In this document: positions 15,717 to 24,165 of the stretch, in pieces
Numbering within the stretch: the first letter of the stretch is position 1
Layout: each line of letters begins with the position of its first letter
Assembly (NCBI GenBank): GCA_018645405.1
Contig: JABGOQ010000059.1
Location: forward strand, 1 to 43,031
Direction: 5' to 3'
Length of the DNA: 43,031 nucleotides
From: Anaerolineae bacterium
GTDB taxonomy: Bacteria; Chloroflexota; Anaerolineae; Anaerolineales; Villigracilaceae
Position numbers and translations under genes: made by a program
Notes under the pieces: model-generated
Databases searched by the model: none
What the model saw: only the letters and a program-made list of their open reading frames with translations
Told to the model about the DNA's origin: nothing

Positions 15717-16277
15717 TTAAAATTGCTTCAGGAGTTTCCCGAAAAAGAGAGCTACATCCTGTGTTGCATAATAATGGTCATTATAGCCGCTAAACGCGAA
15801 ACCCATTTTTTTTGCCAAACTAATTGCAGGATGATTTTTGGACGATGTCTCAATAAAGAGTTGACGATTTTTCCGCTCAATTGACCATTTCTCTACAAAT
15901 TGGATCAACAGGGTCGCGACTCCTTTTTGGCGTGCTTCCGTTGAAATAACAAGGTCGAAAACCCAAACGGATTCCGCTGTAGCCTGCTCCAAAAAACGGA
16001 TATAGCCTATCGGCGTCCCATCGCTAACTGCGACAAAGGTGCGCGCGTCTTTTTTCCACGTATCTGCCAAGGAGAAATGATCGCGCGGATATTCTGTCCG
16101 AACAGAGCGCGGCAAACGTACATCCCGCAAAGTGACGTTAATTTCGCCCGCATCTTTCTTTAAATCCAATTGCCAGACATAATCGCTATCGCAAGAATGA
16201 TCCATCCCGACCAATCGAACTAGATCAGTAGACAAGGCGGCGCGGATTTTGAAATTATTGCTTTTTTCTATGCTCAT
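15717..16277 (-). CDS. GNAT family N-acetyltransferase
   Basis: A 186-residue acetyl-CoA-dependent transferase. The acetyl-CoA binding motif is in VFDLVISTEARQKGVATLLI, where R-Q-K-G-V-A matches the Q/R-x-x-G-x-G/A loop. The C-terminal part ISLAKKMGFAFSGYNDHYY is the usual KxGF end of the fold. The acceptor cannot be predicted. Its ATG overlaps the TGA of the upstream membrane-protein gene (ATGA at 16274-16277), so translation is coupled. The longest ORF would start 12 codons earlier, which I consider unlikely. Confidence 0.85.
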   Translation of the reverse strand: MSIEKSNNFKIRAALSTDLVRLVGMDHSCDSDYVWQLDLKKDAGEINVTLRDVRLPRSVRTEYPRDHFSLADTWKKDARTFVAVSDGTPIGYIRFLEQATAESVWVFDLVISTEARQKGVATLLIQFVEKWSIERKNRQLFIETSSKNHPAISLAKKMGFAFSGYNDHYYATQDVALFFGKLLKQF

Positions 16278-16957
16278 TCTATTTGACCAATCACACGGAT
16301 CTGAACAACGCATGGAGGCAGAGCCTCACCCAGATTATCTGTTAGCACCAAGCGGAGGAGATAATCACCGGGAGTTAATTCAGCTGTATCAAACCTCCCT
16401 AAAATATCATCACGAATCACATCTCGACCAGCGTAGATGGTAGACCAATTTTCTTCTCCTACGGGAGATACTTCAAATTTATAAAAACCAAATTTCGGAA
16501 TATCAACAGTGCCAACGAGATCAACAATCCCCTGTAACTCTTGTCCAGGAACAGGCGATTCTACGATCAACTCGCCGGGAATACATCCATCGCTGAAATT
16601 TTCAGCCTGCGTTGTGGGGCGTGCGGCGATCGTTGCCGCCATCTCTGCTGAGATGGTACCTGTGGGCGTGACCAAAAGATCAACTGTTGGGGTAGCGATA
16701 AATGCTGAAGGTGGCATCGAAGGAACAATAAACGAGGCGATGATAATCTCTCCTAAAACGAGAGCAACTAAAAACACGTTCGCTGCGAGGGCACGCGCAA
16801 AACGTTTTTGTGAGATTTGCCGTTCTAATCCATAAATCGCTCCACGCCACGCAGTCCAAGTCCGCCAAAGCCAACGGGCGAAGAAGATGCCGCTAATGAT
16901 CAGGACAAAGTAAATTAGTCCTTCATAAATTGAAAGGAATTTGTAAATGGCGAGCAT
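16274..16957 (-). CDS. Membrane-anchored beta-sandwich protein
   Basis: A 227-residue protein with two N-terminal helices (about 12-30 and 57-78), then a Thr/Pro-rich linker (TPTVDLLVTPTG). The C-terminal domain (about 125-227) reads as an Ig-like sandwich: GELIVESPVPGQELQGIVDLVGTVDIP and LTPGDYLLRLVLTDNLGE. Two cysteines (in DGCIPGE and PPCVVQ) may form a disulfide outside the membrane. I recognise no named family; similar Ig-like modules occur in envelope proteins of Anaerolineae. It sits 15 nt behind the PNP gene and overlaps the GNAT gene. Start support is modest (GGGA upstream). Confidence 0.72.
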   Translation of the reverse strand: MLAIYKFLSIYEGLIYFVLIISGIFFARWLWRTWTAWRGAIYGLERQISQKRFARALAANVFLVALVLGEIIIASFIVPSMPPSAFIATPTVDLLVTPTGTISAEMAATIAARPTTQAENFSDGCIPGELIVESPVPGQELQGIVDLVGTVDIPKFGFYKFEVSPVGEENWSTIYAGRDVIRDDILGRFDTAELTPGDYLLRLVLTDNLGEALPPCVVQIRVIGQIE

Positions 16958-16972
16958 GGATTTCCCGATTGT

Positions 16973-17809
16973 TTAGAGTGAGCGCAAAACGCCGCGAATA
17001 ATGGTCTCCATTTTAGGGACGATTTGCTTCCCCGCTTCGAGGACATCTTCATGGCTGGCGACGAAGGAAAGTTCTGTATGCGCTTTATTACTGATACCCG
17101 AAAGCCCCAAAACGCGCGTGCCGCCGTGTCGAGCAACGGAGACTTCGGTGACAGTAGACATACCAACTGTGTCTGCCCCGATCATTTTGAGAAAACGTAA
17201 TTCAGCGGGGGTTTCAAAAGAGGGTCCGCTCAAGCCCATATAAACGCCTTCGTGAATAGGAACACCCTCTTCTTTGGCTATTTTACGAGCGAGGTCGAGC
17301 AACTCGGGGTCGTAGGCTTGGGTCATATCCGGGAAGCGGGGGCCAAAATCATCAAGATTGGGGCCATGTAGAGGGCTGTTGCCAATCAAACCCGGGAAGT
17401 TGATATGATCGGTAATGAGCATCACATCGCCGGGCTGATGTTCGTCTGCGATGCCACCGGCAGCGTTGGTAACGATCATGATCTCTACGCCCATTCGCTG
17501 CATAACGCGTACAGGTAAAGTCACCTGCGACATGGTATAGCCTTCATAAAAATGGATGCGCCCCTGCATCACAAAAACATCTTGCCCTTGAAGCTGCCCT
17601 ATGATGAGCTTGCCTGCGTGTCCTTTTACTGTAGAGACGGGCCAATGTGGTAAATCACCAAAAGGAATCGAAATAGCATTTTCAACACTCTCTGCAAAAT
17701 GACTCAGGCCTGAGCCTAAGACCATGCCTATGCGCGGCTTTACTTCTGTTTTGGAAAGAATTGCTGCTACAACTTCGTCGATTTCTTTAATGGTCAGATT
17801 CTTCTGCAT
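16973..17809 (-). CDS. punA: Purine nucleoside phosphorylase, trimeric type
   Basis: Cleaves inosine and guanosine with phosphate to free base and ribose-1-phosphate. The 278 residues carry the PNP-I landmarks: the phosphate loop GSGLS, GRIHFYEGY, VTNAAGG, GPSFETPAE, GMSTVTEV and SNKAH. The Asn in SNKAH corresponds to the residue that selects 6-oxopurines in trimeric enzymes, so adenosine is an unlikely substrate. GAGG lies five bases before the ATG. It opens the minus-strand run that continues to lgt, and a TATAAT box lies 45 bases upstream. Confidence 0.95.
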   Translation of the reverse strand: MQKNLTIKEIDEVVAAILSKTEVKPRIGMVLGSGLSHFAESVENAISIPFGDLPHWPVSTVKGHAGKLIIGQLQGQDVFVMQGRIHFYEGYTMSQVTLPVRVMQRMGVEIMIVTNAAGGIADEHQPGDVMLITDHINFPGLIGNSPLHGPNLDDFGPRFPDMTQAYDPELLDLARKIAKEEGVPIHEGVYMGLSGPSFETPAELRFLKMIGADTVGMSTVTEVSVARHGGTRVLGLSGISNKAHTELSFVASHEDVLEAGKQIVPKMETIIRGVLRSL

Positions 17810-17854
17810 GATTGCCTCTTTTTTCTATGATTTATGCTCATTTTGAACAGGCAA

Positions 17855-17860
17855 ATTATA
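17855..17860 (-). promoter_or_regulatory. -10 box of the PNP-led gene run
   Basis: TATAAT on the minus strand, 45 bases before the PNP ATG, inside the divergent spacer with the transglycosylase gene. No good -35 hexamer is visible. Confidence 0.5.
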
Positions 17861-17997
17861 TCAGAGATATGCACTAAAAGCGTTATACATAGCGTGCAAC
17901 ACTGCTTAAAAGGATTGCTATCTTTCATATTTTTATTGATCTCTTACCAGAAAACATCTTTCTTAGAACTCCAAATTCTCAGAAAGATATTTTCTGA

Positions 17998-18026
17998 TTG
18001 ACAACCGCACTATTTCCCGTTATAAG
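17998..18026 (+). promoter_or_regulatory. Consensus sigma-70-like promoter at the transglycosylase start
   Basis: TTGACA (17998-18003), a 17-bp spacer and TATAAG (18021-18026). The -10 box ends 7 bases before the ATG at 18034, so the expected transcript begins at or next to the start codon. AAGGA at 18024-18028 could serve as an SD only if transcription starts further upstream. Confidence 0.65.
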
Positions 18027-18033
18027 GATGGTT

Positions 18034-20454
18034 ATGAATTTCAAAAAACTGCTAATGGGATTATGGATTCTCGCTTTGCTAAGCGCATGCAATCTTAATA
18101 CCACATCCTTGCTTGGACCAACCGCGACCCCGAGCCTGAGCCCCACTCCCAGCATTACCCCATCCCCTACGCCTACCATTACTCCATCGCCGATCCCGAC
18201 GATAGTTCCGCTTGCTCGTGTTCAGATTGGGGATGATGCACTTAACAACGGAGATTATACGCTCGCCCGCGCTGAGTTTCAGGGTGCGGTGAATAGTTCT
18301 TCAGATGACGATCTTCGCGCTGCTGCACTTTGGGGGCTGGTACGTGTTAGCTATGAAGATGAACATGACCACGAAGCGATCGCATTTGCGCAGCAATTGG
18401 CAAATGAATATCCAAATTCTCCCTTCCTTGCTTATGCTCATTTTATTGCGGGGCAAGCAAATACCAATATCAATCGGCATAAATCCGCAGCAAACTCTTA
18501 TGCCGCCTATCTCGAATTGCGACCGGGATTGCTTGAGCATTATGTTGAGGAGTTGCGCGGCGATGCCTTCGTCGCAAATAATGATTACGCCAACGCACTT
18601 ATCACCTACCAAGCCGCTCTCACGGCACCAAGCTTAAATAACGGAATCAACTTAGAGGTCAAGATTGCCACGAGCAAAGCGGCAATCGGTGATTTTGCAG
18701 GTGCAATCACAGATTATGAATCCATATCCCAGCGTAGCAATAATGATTTCATCCGCGCAAAAATGGATTATCTTGCTGGATACGCTCATCTAATGCTCGG
18801 CGAAAGAGAAGAGGGCTATGCCCGTTATCTGCACGCCGTTGAAAACTACCCACTCGCCTACGATTCTTATGTCTCTCTTCGCGAGCTGGTCGCGGCGAGC
18901 ATCCCTGTGGATGATTTCAATCGCGGGCTAGCAGACTACGCAGCCAAACAATATGACGTAGCTTTACTCGCTTTTGATCGGCATATTGCTGATAACCCTG
19001 AAAGTGATGGATCAGCGCAATATTACCGTGCCAAAACACTCTACGCGTTGGGGCGTTATGACGAGGAAGTTATTGCGTGGAGCGATTTTATTGAGAATTA
19101 TCCAAATCACCGCTATTGGTCAGAGGCTTGGGGCGAAAAATCTTATACGCAGTGGTCTGATCTCAATCAACTCGAAACTGGTAAAGAAACGCTGCTTGCT
19201 TTTGTGCACGCCTATCCAGGGCACACTGATGCGCCAGATTTTTTGATGGATGCCGCCCGCTTGATGGAGCGTAACGATAAGGCCGAGGAAGCGATCGATC
19301 TCTGGCTGCGCCTCTCAAAAGAATACCCGGGCAATACTCTCGCGCCCGAAGCTTTATTTTTGGCAGGCGTTACATCTTATCGCCTTGGTGACTATGCGCA
19401 AGCGTTGATCATCTTTCAGCGGGCATTACTGCTCAACGCCACCGGAGAAAACCAAGCCCGTGCTTATCTCTGGATTGGTAAAGCACAGCAAAAATATGGA
19501 AATGTGGATGCGGCACGGGATGCGTGGCAACAGGCACAATCTGCTGACCCAACAGGATATTATAGTGAGCGTGCCCGTGACCTTTTAACAGGTGCCGAGC
19601 CATTCTCCCTTCCCAATATCTATAACCCCGAAACAGATTCTGCCACAGAACGTGCTGAGGCGGCTTCTTGGCTTCGGATCACCTTCAATCTCCCTGCCGA
19701 AACTGATCTCGGTGATTTAGGCACACTTCAAGAAGATTTGCGTCTCCAACGTGGACGTGAGTTTTGGGAGCTGGGTCTTTTCAACGAAGCTCGTCTCGAA
19801 TTTGAAAGCCTCCGTGCTGACGTCAGTGAGAGCGCAGCAGACAGTTTTCGTCTTGCTAATTATATGCTCGACCTAGGCTTATATCGCCCAGCTATTTTTG
19901 CTGCACGCCAGGTTTTAGATCTCGCAGGGATGGAAACCCATGCAAAATCTCTCCATGCGCCGATCTATTTCAGTCATATCCGCTACGGGGCTTATTATAG
20001 TGATCTCGTCATCCCCGCCGCAGAAGAACATAATTTTCACCCCATCTTCATCTACAGCCTAATGAGACAGGAAAGCCTCTTTGAGGGTTTCATCCACTCA
20101 TCAGCTGGTGCACGTGGGCTGATGCAAATTATCCCCGCAACAGGCGCGAATATCGCTACATCAAATAGTTGGTTAATAGAATATACAGCTGAAGACCTAT
20201 ACCGCCCGATGGTCAGCGTCAAATTCGGGACATGGTATCTAGACTCTAATCGCGAATTACTTGATGACGATCTCTACGCCACCCTTGCAGCATATAATGG
20301 CGGCCCGGGCAATGCCATTGAGTGGCAAGCCCTCGGCAGTGGCGATCCTGATTTACTCTTGGAGAGCGTGCGCTTTGCTGAAACAAGAAGTTATATCAAA
20401 GCGATATATGAAACTTATAATATTTATAAATCCATTTACGGAGATGTGCAGTAG
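18034..20454 (+). CDS. Lipoprotein lytic transglycosylase with TPR-like repeats
   Basis: An 806-residue envelope enzyme that cuts the glycan strand of peptidoglycan with 1,6-anhydro product. The signal peptide ends in the lipobox LSAC (Cys about 20), followed by a Thr/Pro/Ser linker. Helical TPR-like repeats fill about 55-620, with phrases such as DYANALITYQAAL and GDYAQALIIFQRALLL. The C-terminal SLT domain has the catalytic Glu680 in RQES, SSAGARGLMQIIPATG and YNGGPGNA. The build resembles Slt70. I prefer ATG at 18034 over two earlier in-frame starts (TTG 17998, ATG 18028) because the signal peptide then has normal length. It faces the PNP operon and ends at a 22-bp terminator. Confidence 0.92.
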   Translation: MNFKKLLMGLWILALLSACNLNTTSLLGPTATPSLSPTPSITPSPTPTITPSPIPTIVPLARVQIGDDALNNGDYTLARAEFQGAVNSSSDDDLRAAALWGLVRVSYEDEHDHEAIAFAQQLANEYPNSPFLAYAHFIAGQANTNINRHKSAANSYAAYLELRPGLLEHYVEELRGDAFVANNDYANALITYQAALTAPSLNNGINLEVKIATSKAAIGDFAGAITDYESISQRSNNDFIRAKMDYLAGYAHLMLGEREEGYARYLHAVENYPLAYDSYVSLRELVAASIPVDDFNRGLADYAAKQYDVALLAFDRHIADNPESDGSAQYYRAKTLYALGRYDEEVIAWSDFIENYPNHRYWSEAWGEKSYTQWSDLNQLETGKETLLAFVHAYPGHTDAPDFLMDAARLMERNDKAEEAIDLWLRLSKEYPGNTLAPEALFLAGVTSYRLGDYAQALIIFQRALLLNATGENQARAYLWIGKAQQKYGNVDAARDAWQQAQSADPTGYYSERARDLLTGAEPFSLPNIYNPETDSATERAEAASWLRITFNLPAETDLGDLGTLQEDLRLQRGREFWELGLFNEARLEFESLRADVSESAADSFRLANYMLDLGLYRPAIFAARQVLDLAGMETHAKSLHAPIYFSHIRYGAYYSDLVIPAAEEHNFHPIFIYSLMRQESLFEGFIHSSAGARGLMQIIPATGANIATSNSWLIEYTAEDLYRPMVSVKFGTWYLDSNRELLDDDLYATLAAYNGGPGNAIEWQALGSGDPDLLLESVRFAETRSYIKAIYETYNIYKSIYGDVQ

Positions 20455-20480
20455 TTAAATCCCCAATCCTTGTGAGCATA

Positions 20481-20528
20481 TTAAGCGAAAACGACCTGAC
20501 TTTTTGAAGTCAGGTCGTTTTCGCTTAA
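20481..20528. terminator. Bidirectional terminator between transglycosylase and yggU
   Basis: A perfect 22-bp stem (20481-20502 with 20507-20528, core CGACCTGAC/GTCAGGTCG) with a 4-nt loop lies between two converging genes. T-runs lie inside the stem on both strands. Confidence 0.85.
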
Positions 20529-20556
20529 GTGTATTTAAATTATTTCTATAAAAAAA

Positions 20557-20868
20557 TTAACTCAGGTGCGCTCGAATTTGCTTAGTCACCGAAATCGCAT
20601 CCAAACTTAGTACAGATATGAGTTTGTCGCGCCCCACTTCTCCAGCCACAACCGATACATCTGATTCTGAAATGTTTAAGACACCAGCCAGCAATTTGAT
20701 CAAAGCCTGATTATCCTGTCCATTTTTAGGCGCAGCAGTTACGTGAACTTTTATTGTCCCGTCCCCCATAATTCCTGCCACAGCATTACGACTTGCTTTT
20801 GATGTCAGGCGCACTGTCAATGCTGCTCCGGCTTTTCCATCATGTAATTTATATTTACGAGAAGACAT
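20557..20868 (-). CDS. yggU: YggU/DUF167 family protein
   Basis: A 103-residue small cytosolic protein of the DUF167 family. Markers are LTVRLTSKASRNAVAG, IKVHVTAAPKNGQDNQALIKLLA and the closing K-rich turn. The exact role is unknown in any organism I recall; the family is usually linked to yggT. GAGGTGA before the ATG fixes the start. It is the last gene of the ccdA-to-yggU run and ends before a bidirectional terminator. Confidence 0.88.
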   Translation of the reverse strand: MSSRKYKLHDGKAGAALTVRLTSKASRNAVAGIMGDGTIKVHVTAAPKNGQDNQALIKLLAGVLNISESDVSVVAGEVGRDKLISVLSLDAISVTKQIRAHLS

Positions 20869-20876
20869 AATTCACC

Positions 20877-21140
20877 TCAAACAAGTGTGTATAAGAAATT
20901 AGTCAGTGCCCAAGATAACGCTCTAATCAAAAAGTATAAAACCAGGGGGCTAAGATCAAACATCCCAATCAGCGGCACAACTTGTCTGATCGGCATCAAC
21001 ATCGGTTCAACAACCCGGTCAATCGTCTGCCGCACCTGATGATAAGGGGGCAGGAAATATGATAACACAACCGAGGCAATCACCAACAAAATAAGAAGTT
21101 GAGCCGCAATATTGATCAAATTAATTAAACCTAAAATCAT
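20877..21140 (-). CDS. yggT: YggT family membrane protein
   Basis: An 87-residue membrane protein with two helical segments. The family signature is in YFLPPYHQVRQTIDRVVEPMLMPIRQVVP, where an Arg-rich turn and the P-x-L-x-P-I-R motif link the helices. Homologs are YlmG in Gram-positive bacteria and Ycf19 in plastids, thought to act in membrane or nucleoid organisation during division. GGAG five bases before the ATG fixes the start. It lies 8 nt upstream of yggU and 15 nt downstream of yggS. Confidence 0.9.
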   Translation of the reverse strand: MILGLINLINIAAQLLILLVIASVVLSYFLPPYHQVRQTIDRVVEPMLMPIRQVVPLIGMFDLSPLVLYFLIRALSWALTNFLYTLV

Positions 21141-21155
21141 AAATTCTCCAATTTT

Positions 21156-21887
21156 TTAGATGGGACGCTGCCCGACAACCGCCTGCCCGACCCGAACAAA
21201 TGTGGCACCCTCTTCAATGGCGACGTGGAAATCGACACTCGTCCCCATTGAAAGTTGCTCCCATTTAACCTGCGGATAGAGGTCTGAAAGATAATCCCGC
21301 AACCGCCGCAACTGACAGAAGTATGGACGAGTTAATTCCGCATCTTTGAAAAAAGGCGGCATCGTCATCAACCCGCATATTTCAAGATTTTCCAAAGAAA
21401 GTAGTGTTTCGACATCAGGGAGCAAATTCTCCCACTGAGATTCATCTGAGGCATCCCAGCCAAATTTGCTCTCTTCTCCACCAACGTTGAATTGCAACAA
21501 AACAGGAAGTTTACGATCAGATTCTGCAGCAAAACGATCCAGGCGACGAGCAAGTTTTAGGCTGTCAAGCGAGTGTAAAAGAACAAAGTTCTCAGCCACC
21601 AAGCGCGCCTTACGGCTCTGCACATGACCGATCATATGCCATTCTACCGTATTTTTTTCATCGAGAGATTGCATTTTACTTACAGCTTCTTCTGGATAGT
21701 TTTCCCCTAAAATTGTCACCTCTGCTTCAATAACTGATTCGACCACAGAGAGGGGTTGTTTCTTTGTGACAACAACTACTTTAACGGATTCAGGGTCACG
21801 CCCAGCAAGCTGAGCGACATCTGAAACTTTTCTTTGGATTTTCTGGTAATTCTCACGAATTGATGTGGTGAGAGATTTGTCTGTCAT
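21156..21887 (-). CDS. yggS: YggS/PLPBP family PLP-binding protein
   Basis: A 243-residue cytosolic protein that binds pyridoxal 5'-phosphate and is tied to vitamin B6 and amino-acid balance; it is not known to be an enzyme. The fold is like the N-terminal barrel of alanine racemase. Landmarks are the PLP lysine region VKVVVVTKKQP, LGENYPEEAVSK, WHMIGHVQSRKAR, GLMTMPPFF and LSMGTSVDFHVAIEEGATFVRVG. The last stretch is the conserved phosphate-binding end. The usual VSK is VTK here, a mild variation. It is encoded between pgeF and yggT, the Gram-positive ylmD-ylmE-ylmG order. Confidence 0.93.
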   Translation of the reverse strand: MTDKSLTTSIRENYQKIQRKVSDVAQLAGRDPESVKVVVVTKKQPLSVVESVIEAEVTILGENYPEEAVSKMQSLDEKNTVEWHMIGHVQSRKARLVAENFVLLHSLDSLKLARRLDRFAAESDRKLPVLLQFNVGGEESKFGWDASDESQWENLLPDVETLLSLENLEICGLMTMPPFFKDAELTRPYFCQLRRLRDYLSDLYPQVKWEQLSMGTSVDFHVAIEEGATFVRVGQAVVGQRPI

Positions 21888-21983
21888 AATTATGTCTTTC
21901 TGTAGAGTTTAATGAAAATATATCGTTAGATGACTATCTGAAAATGCTGTAACACAGAGCGTTGCCGCTAGGTAGACACTATT

Positions 21984-22766
21984 TTACCCCTTTAGCGCAA
22001 TCAATGCACCAAAACGCCCTGTTTTGCCTTTTTCGACGCGATGAGAAAACCAATCATCCAGATGACAGGCCGTACAAATATTTGCCGATTCTATCTGAGT
22101 AACGCCCGCACGCTCCAATTGGATTCGGTTTGCTGCCCACATATCGAAATGCCTACGCTCGCCCACTTTTTGGAGAAGGGATTCGGCATCTTCACCAAAG
22201 GCTGCCCGAACCTGTTGAATGACATTATCGCCAACTTCATAATGATCAGGGCCGATGGAGGGGCCAATCGCTACCTGGATATTTTCTGGCTTCGAATCAT
22301 AATGCTCTTGCATGGCATTGATTGCTGCGGTCGCGACTCCGCGCACAGTTCCCATCCAGCCAGCGTGTGCGATACCGACAATGCCCTGACTCGAATCGAC
22401 AAATAAGAGGGGCGTACAATCGGCAAAACGCATGAAAAGGGTTACGTTGGGATTGTCTGTGAAGATCAAATCACCTTTGTCTTCGTGTACATTTGGCTGA
22501 CGAGGTTTACTGGCGAAAACTGCTCGGGTACCGTGAACCTGCCAAAGGTCAAAAACGGATTCGGGATCACGTCCCAGAGCGGTAAATGTCCGGATGCGAT
22601 TCTCACGTACATTGGCGAGTTCATCCCCAATCCCCCCTCCAAGATTGAGAGAAGTCCATGGCGCGGGGCTAACTCCACCCTGACGTGTAAAAACTGCATG
22701 GGTAATCGAATTTGGGAAATTCTGAAATTGAAAATAACGGATAGTATCTTCTTGAAAAAAGGGCAT
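21984..22766 (-). CDS. pgeF: Polyphenol oxidase-like protein PgeF/YlmD
   Basis: A 260-residue member of the YfiH/YlmD (Cu-oxidase_4) family. The metal-site residues are visible: His in QVHG, Cys in ADCTPLL, His in HAGWMGTVRG, plus CTACHLDDWFSHRVEKGKTGR near the end. Family members act on purine nucleosides (phosphorolysis and deamination) and in E. coli correct L-Ser misincorporation into peptidoglycan. Which role applies here is open. It starts 3 nt behind the glutaredoxin-DUF2085 gene, with GGAT as the only ribosome site, so coupling is likely. Confidence 0.93.
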   Translation of the reverse strand: MPFFQEDTIRYFQFQNFPNSITHAVFTRQGGVSPAPWTSLNLGGGIGDELANVRENRIRTFTALGRDPESVFDLWQVHGTRAVFASKPRQPNVHEDKGDLIFTDNPNVTLFMRFADCTPLLFVDSSQGIVGIAHAGWMGTVRGVATAAINAMQEHYDSKPENIQVAIGPSIGPDHYEVGDNVIQQVRAAFGEDAESLLQKVGERRHFDMWAANRIQLERAGVTQIESANICTACHLDDWFSHRVEKGKTGRFGALIALKG

Positions 22767-22769
22767 AAA

Positions 22770-23792
22770 TTAATCCATCGCTTTGATAACGGCAATTTTC
22801 TTGATGTAAATCTGTCTTGTTTCGCGCATGCTTTCTTCGACATAGGGGAATCCAAACCATGCCGTTGCAAAGCCAAAAAGGAAACCTGTCAGGACACGCA
22901 TAAATGGAATACTTTCTCGATAGGGCAAAAGATTGGAGAGACCCGAGATTTCAAATTGGCTGATGATTTGAGAAAATCCATCCAGACCAATTGGGCCGAT
23001 CCCGATCAATAACCATAGTGTCCAATGCAGGGGCGGGATGCGATGCCCTGTGACCCAAAAGAGCAGCGCGAAAAGGAGCATTGCGCCGTAAATCGCTATA
23101 TCTCTTTCGCAAAGAGCCATTTTGTATCCCACAATTTCATCACCGATATAGTTTCTGGCCTCCCAGCGAGTTGGGCTACTTGCATCATGAATATGCGTGA
23201 TGCCGGTGGCTGTCTCAAAATCAAGGAGGTCTGTGCCTTCACCCGCTATTCCTGATTCAGTAAGGGGATAGTAAGGTTGTTCACCAAAGAGGAAAAAAGA
23301 ACGGAAGCCAAATTGATGACAGAGGGGGCTATACATCTTGTAGATGATTTTCGCAGGGGCAGTTGCGCCAGCATTCATGAGTACGGGCGCGAGGATAGGA
23401 AGCCCAACATAAAAGAAGATAATAAGCGTAAAAACAAGCATATAACGGCGTGAAAACCAATGGGAGAATTTATCTGCACCCGAGAAGGTTTGCCCGCGTT
23501 GGGCACGTTTGCGGTAGAGATCATCGCCTGTTCTTTTGAGTTGATCCTGGCGGTCGGCAGCTGCTCCGATAGTCATGGCAAGGTCTTGTTTTTTGATGGG
23601 TGCTTTGAGAAGATAGGGACCTACTTCGATGACTGGAATGGTCTCGCTATACTCAGTATAAAGAGCGGGGTCGCTTTCTATATCGATTTCGATGAGCCGA
23701 TGAGGATATTTCTCTTGCAAAGATTCAAGGTCTACTTTGATCTCATCACAAAGATGACAATCTTCTCGAGTATATAGCGTGACATTTACCAT
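22770..23792 (-). CDS. Glutaredoxin-like domain fused to DUF2085 membrane domain
   Basis: A 340-residue two-part protein. Residues 1-80 are a small thioredoxin fold with a redox pair C11-H-L-C14 (YTREDCHLCDEIK) and the cis-Pro region TIPVIEV. Residues about 110-330 form a membrane domain with about four helices and the DUF2085 motifs SPLCHQFGFRSFFLFG and MALCERDIAIYGA. Cysteines and a His in these motifs suggest a metal or redox site at the membrane. The fusion and its place behind ccdA and a thioredoxin remnant point to thiol transfer across the membrane; that is inference. AGGA precedes the ATG at 23792. Confidence 0.82.
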   Translation of the reverse strand: MVNVTLYTREDCHLCDEIKVDLESLQEKYPHRLIEIDIESDPALYTEYSETIPVIEVGPYLLKAPIKKQDLAMTIGAAADRQDQLKRTGDDLYRKRAQRGQTFSGADKFSHWFSRRYMLVFTLIIFFYVGLPILAPVLMNAGATAPAKIIYKMYSPLCHQFGFRSFFLFGEQPYYPLTESGIAGEGTDLLDFETATGITHIHDASSPTRWEARNYIGDEIVGYKMALCERDIAIYGAMLLFALLFWVTGHRIPPLHWTLWLLIGIGPIGLDGFSQIISQFEISGLSNLLPYRESIPFMRVLTGFLFGFATAWFGFPYVEESMRETRQIYIKKIAVIKAMD

Positions 23793-24155
23793 TATTCAAT
23801 TCCTATAAGATGCAAATTATATTCAAATTCTTTGGTTGATAGTTCTCCAAGCCAGATACCTTGGATTGTCCCGTTTTTTTCAATGAAAATACTGGTCGGT
23901 TAGCCAGTGATATTGTAGAGATCACCAATTTTAGTATCTGCATCAGGCAAGATGGGGAAGATTAGATTCTCTTCATCTTAACGAGATCAAGCCAAAATCA
24001 AGAGCGGGACGCCCGAGAACTAACGGAGATTCAAATCTGGGCACTCTTCCATTCGTCTGTATAAAAAAAATCAAAACCAGCACAGCGACTGTACAAGTCA
24101 CTGTGCCGATGCTGATCAATATCCAAATCGAGAAAAAGGGTTTTTCTTTTGTCAA
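23792..24155 (-). pseudogene. Broken TlpA/ResA-like membrane thioredoxin
   Basis: A remnant of a membrane-anchored thioredoxin that would receive electrons from CcdA. The first part (24155-23973, TTG start) encodes a membrane anchor and the family's A-L-D-F-G-L-I-S-L entry to the fold. A stop and frame change follow, near 23970. The C-terminal part then reads NLIFPILPDADTKIGDLYNITG, a TAA stop, then PTSIFIEKNGTIQGIWLGELS and onward to a stop sharing one base with the next ATG. The central stretch with the CxxC motif is missing, judged by the family's usual length to be about 90-100 residues. The internal stop replaces one residue of the G-x-P motif. Confidence 0.8.
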
Positions 24156-24165
24156 AAGGAGATAT

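Noticed and set aside
23973-24155. A separate 60-residue membrane protein
   Set aside because: Its end matches the entry to a TlpA/ResA fold and the missing C-terminal part follows in another frame, so it is a fragment of a broken gene.
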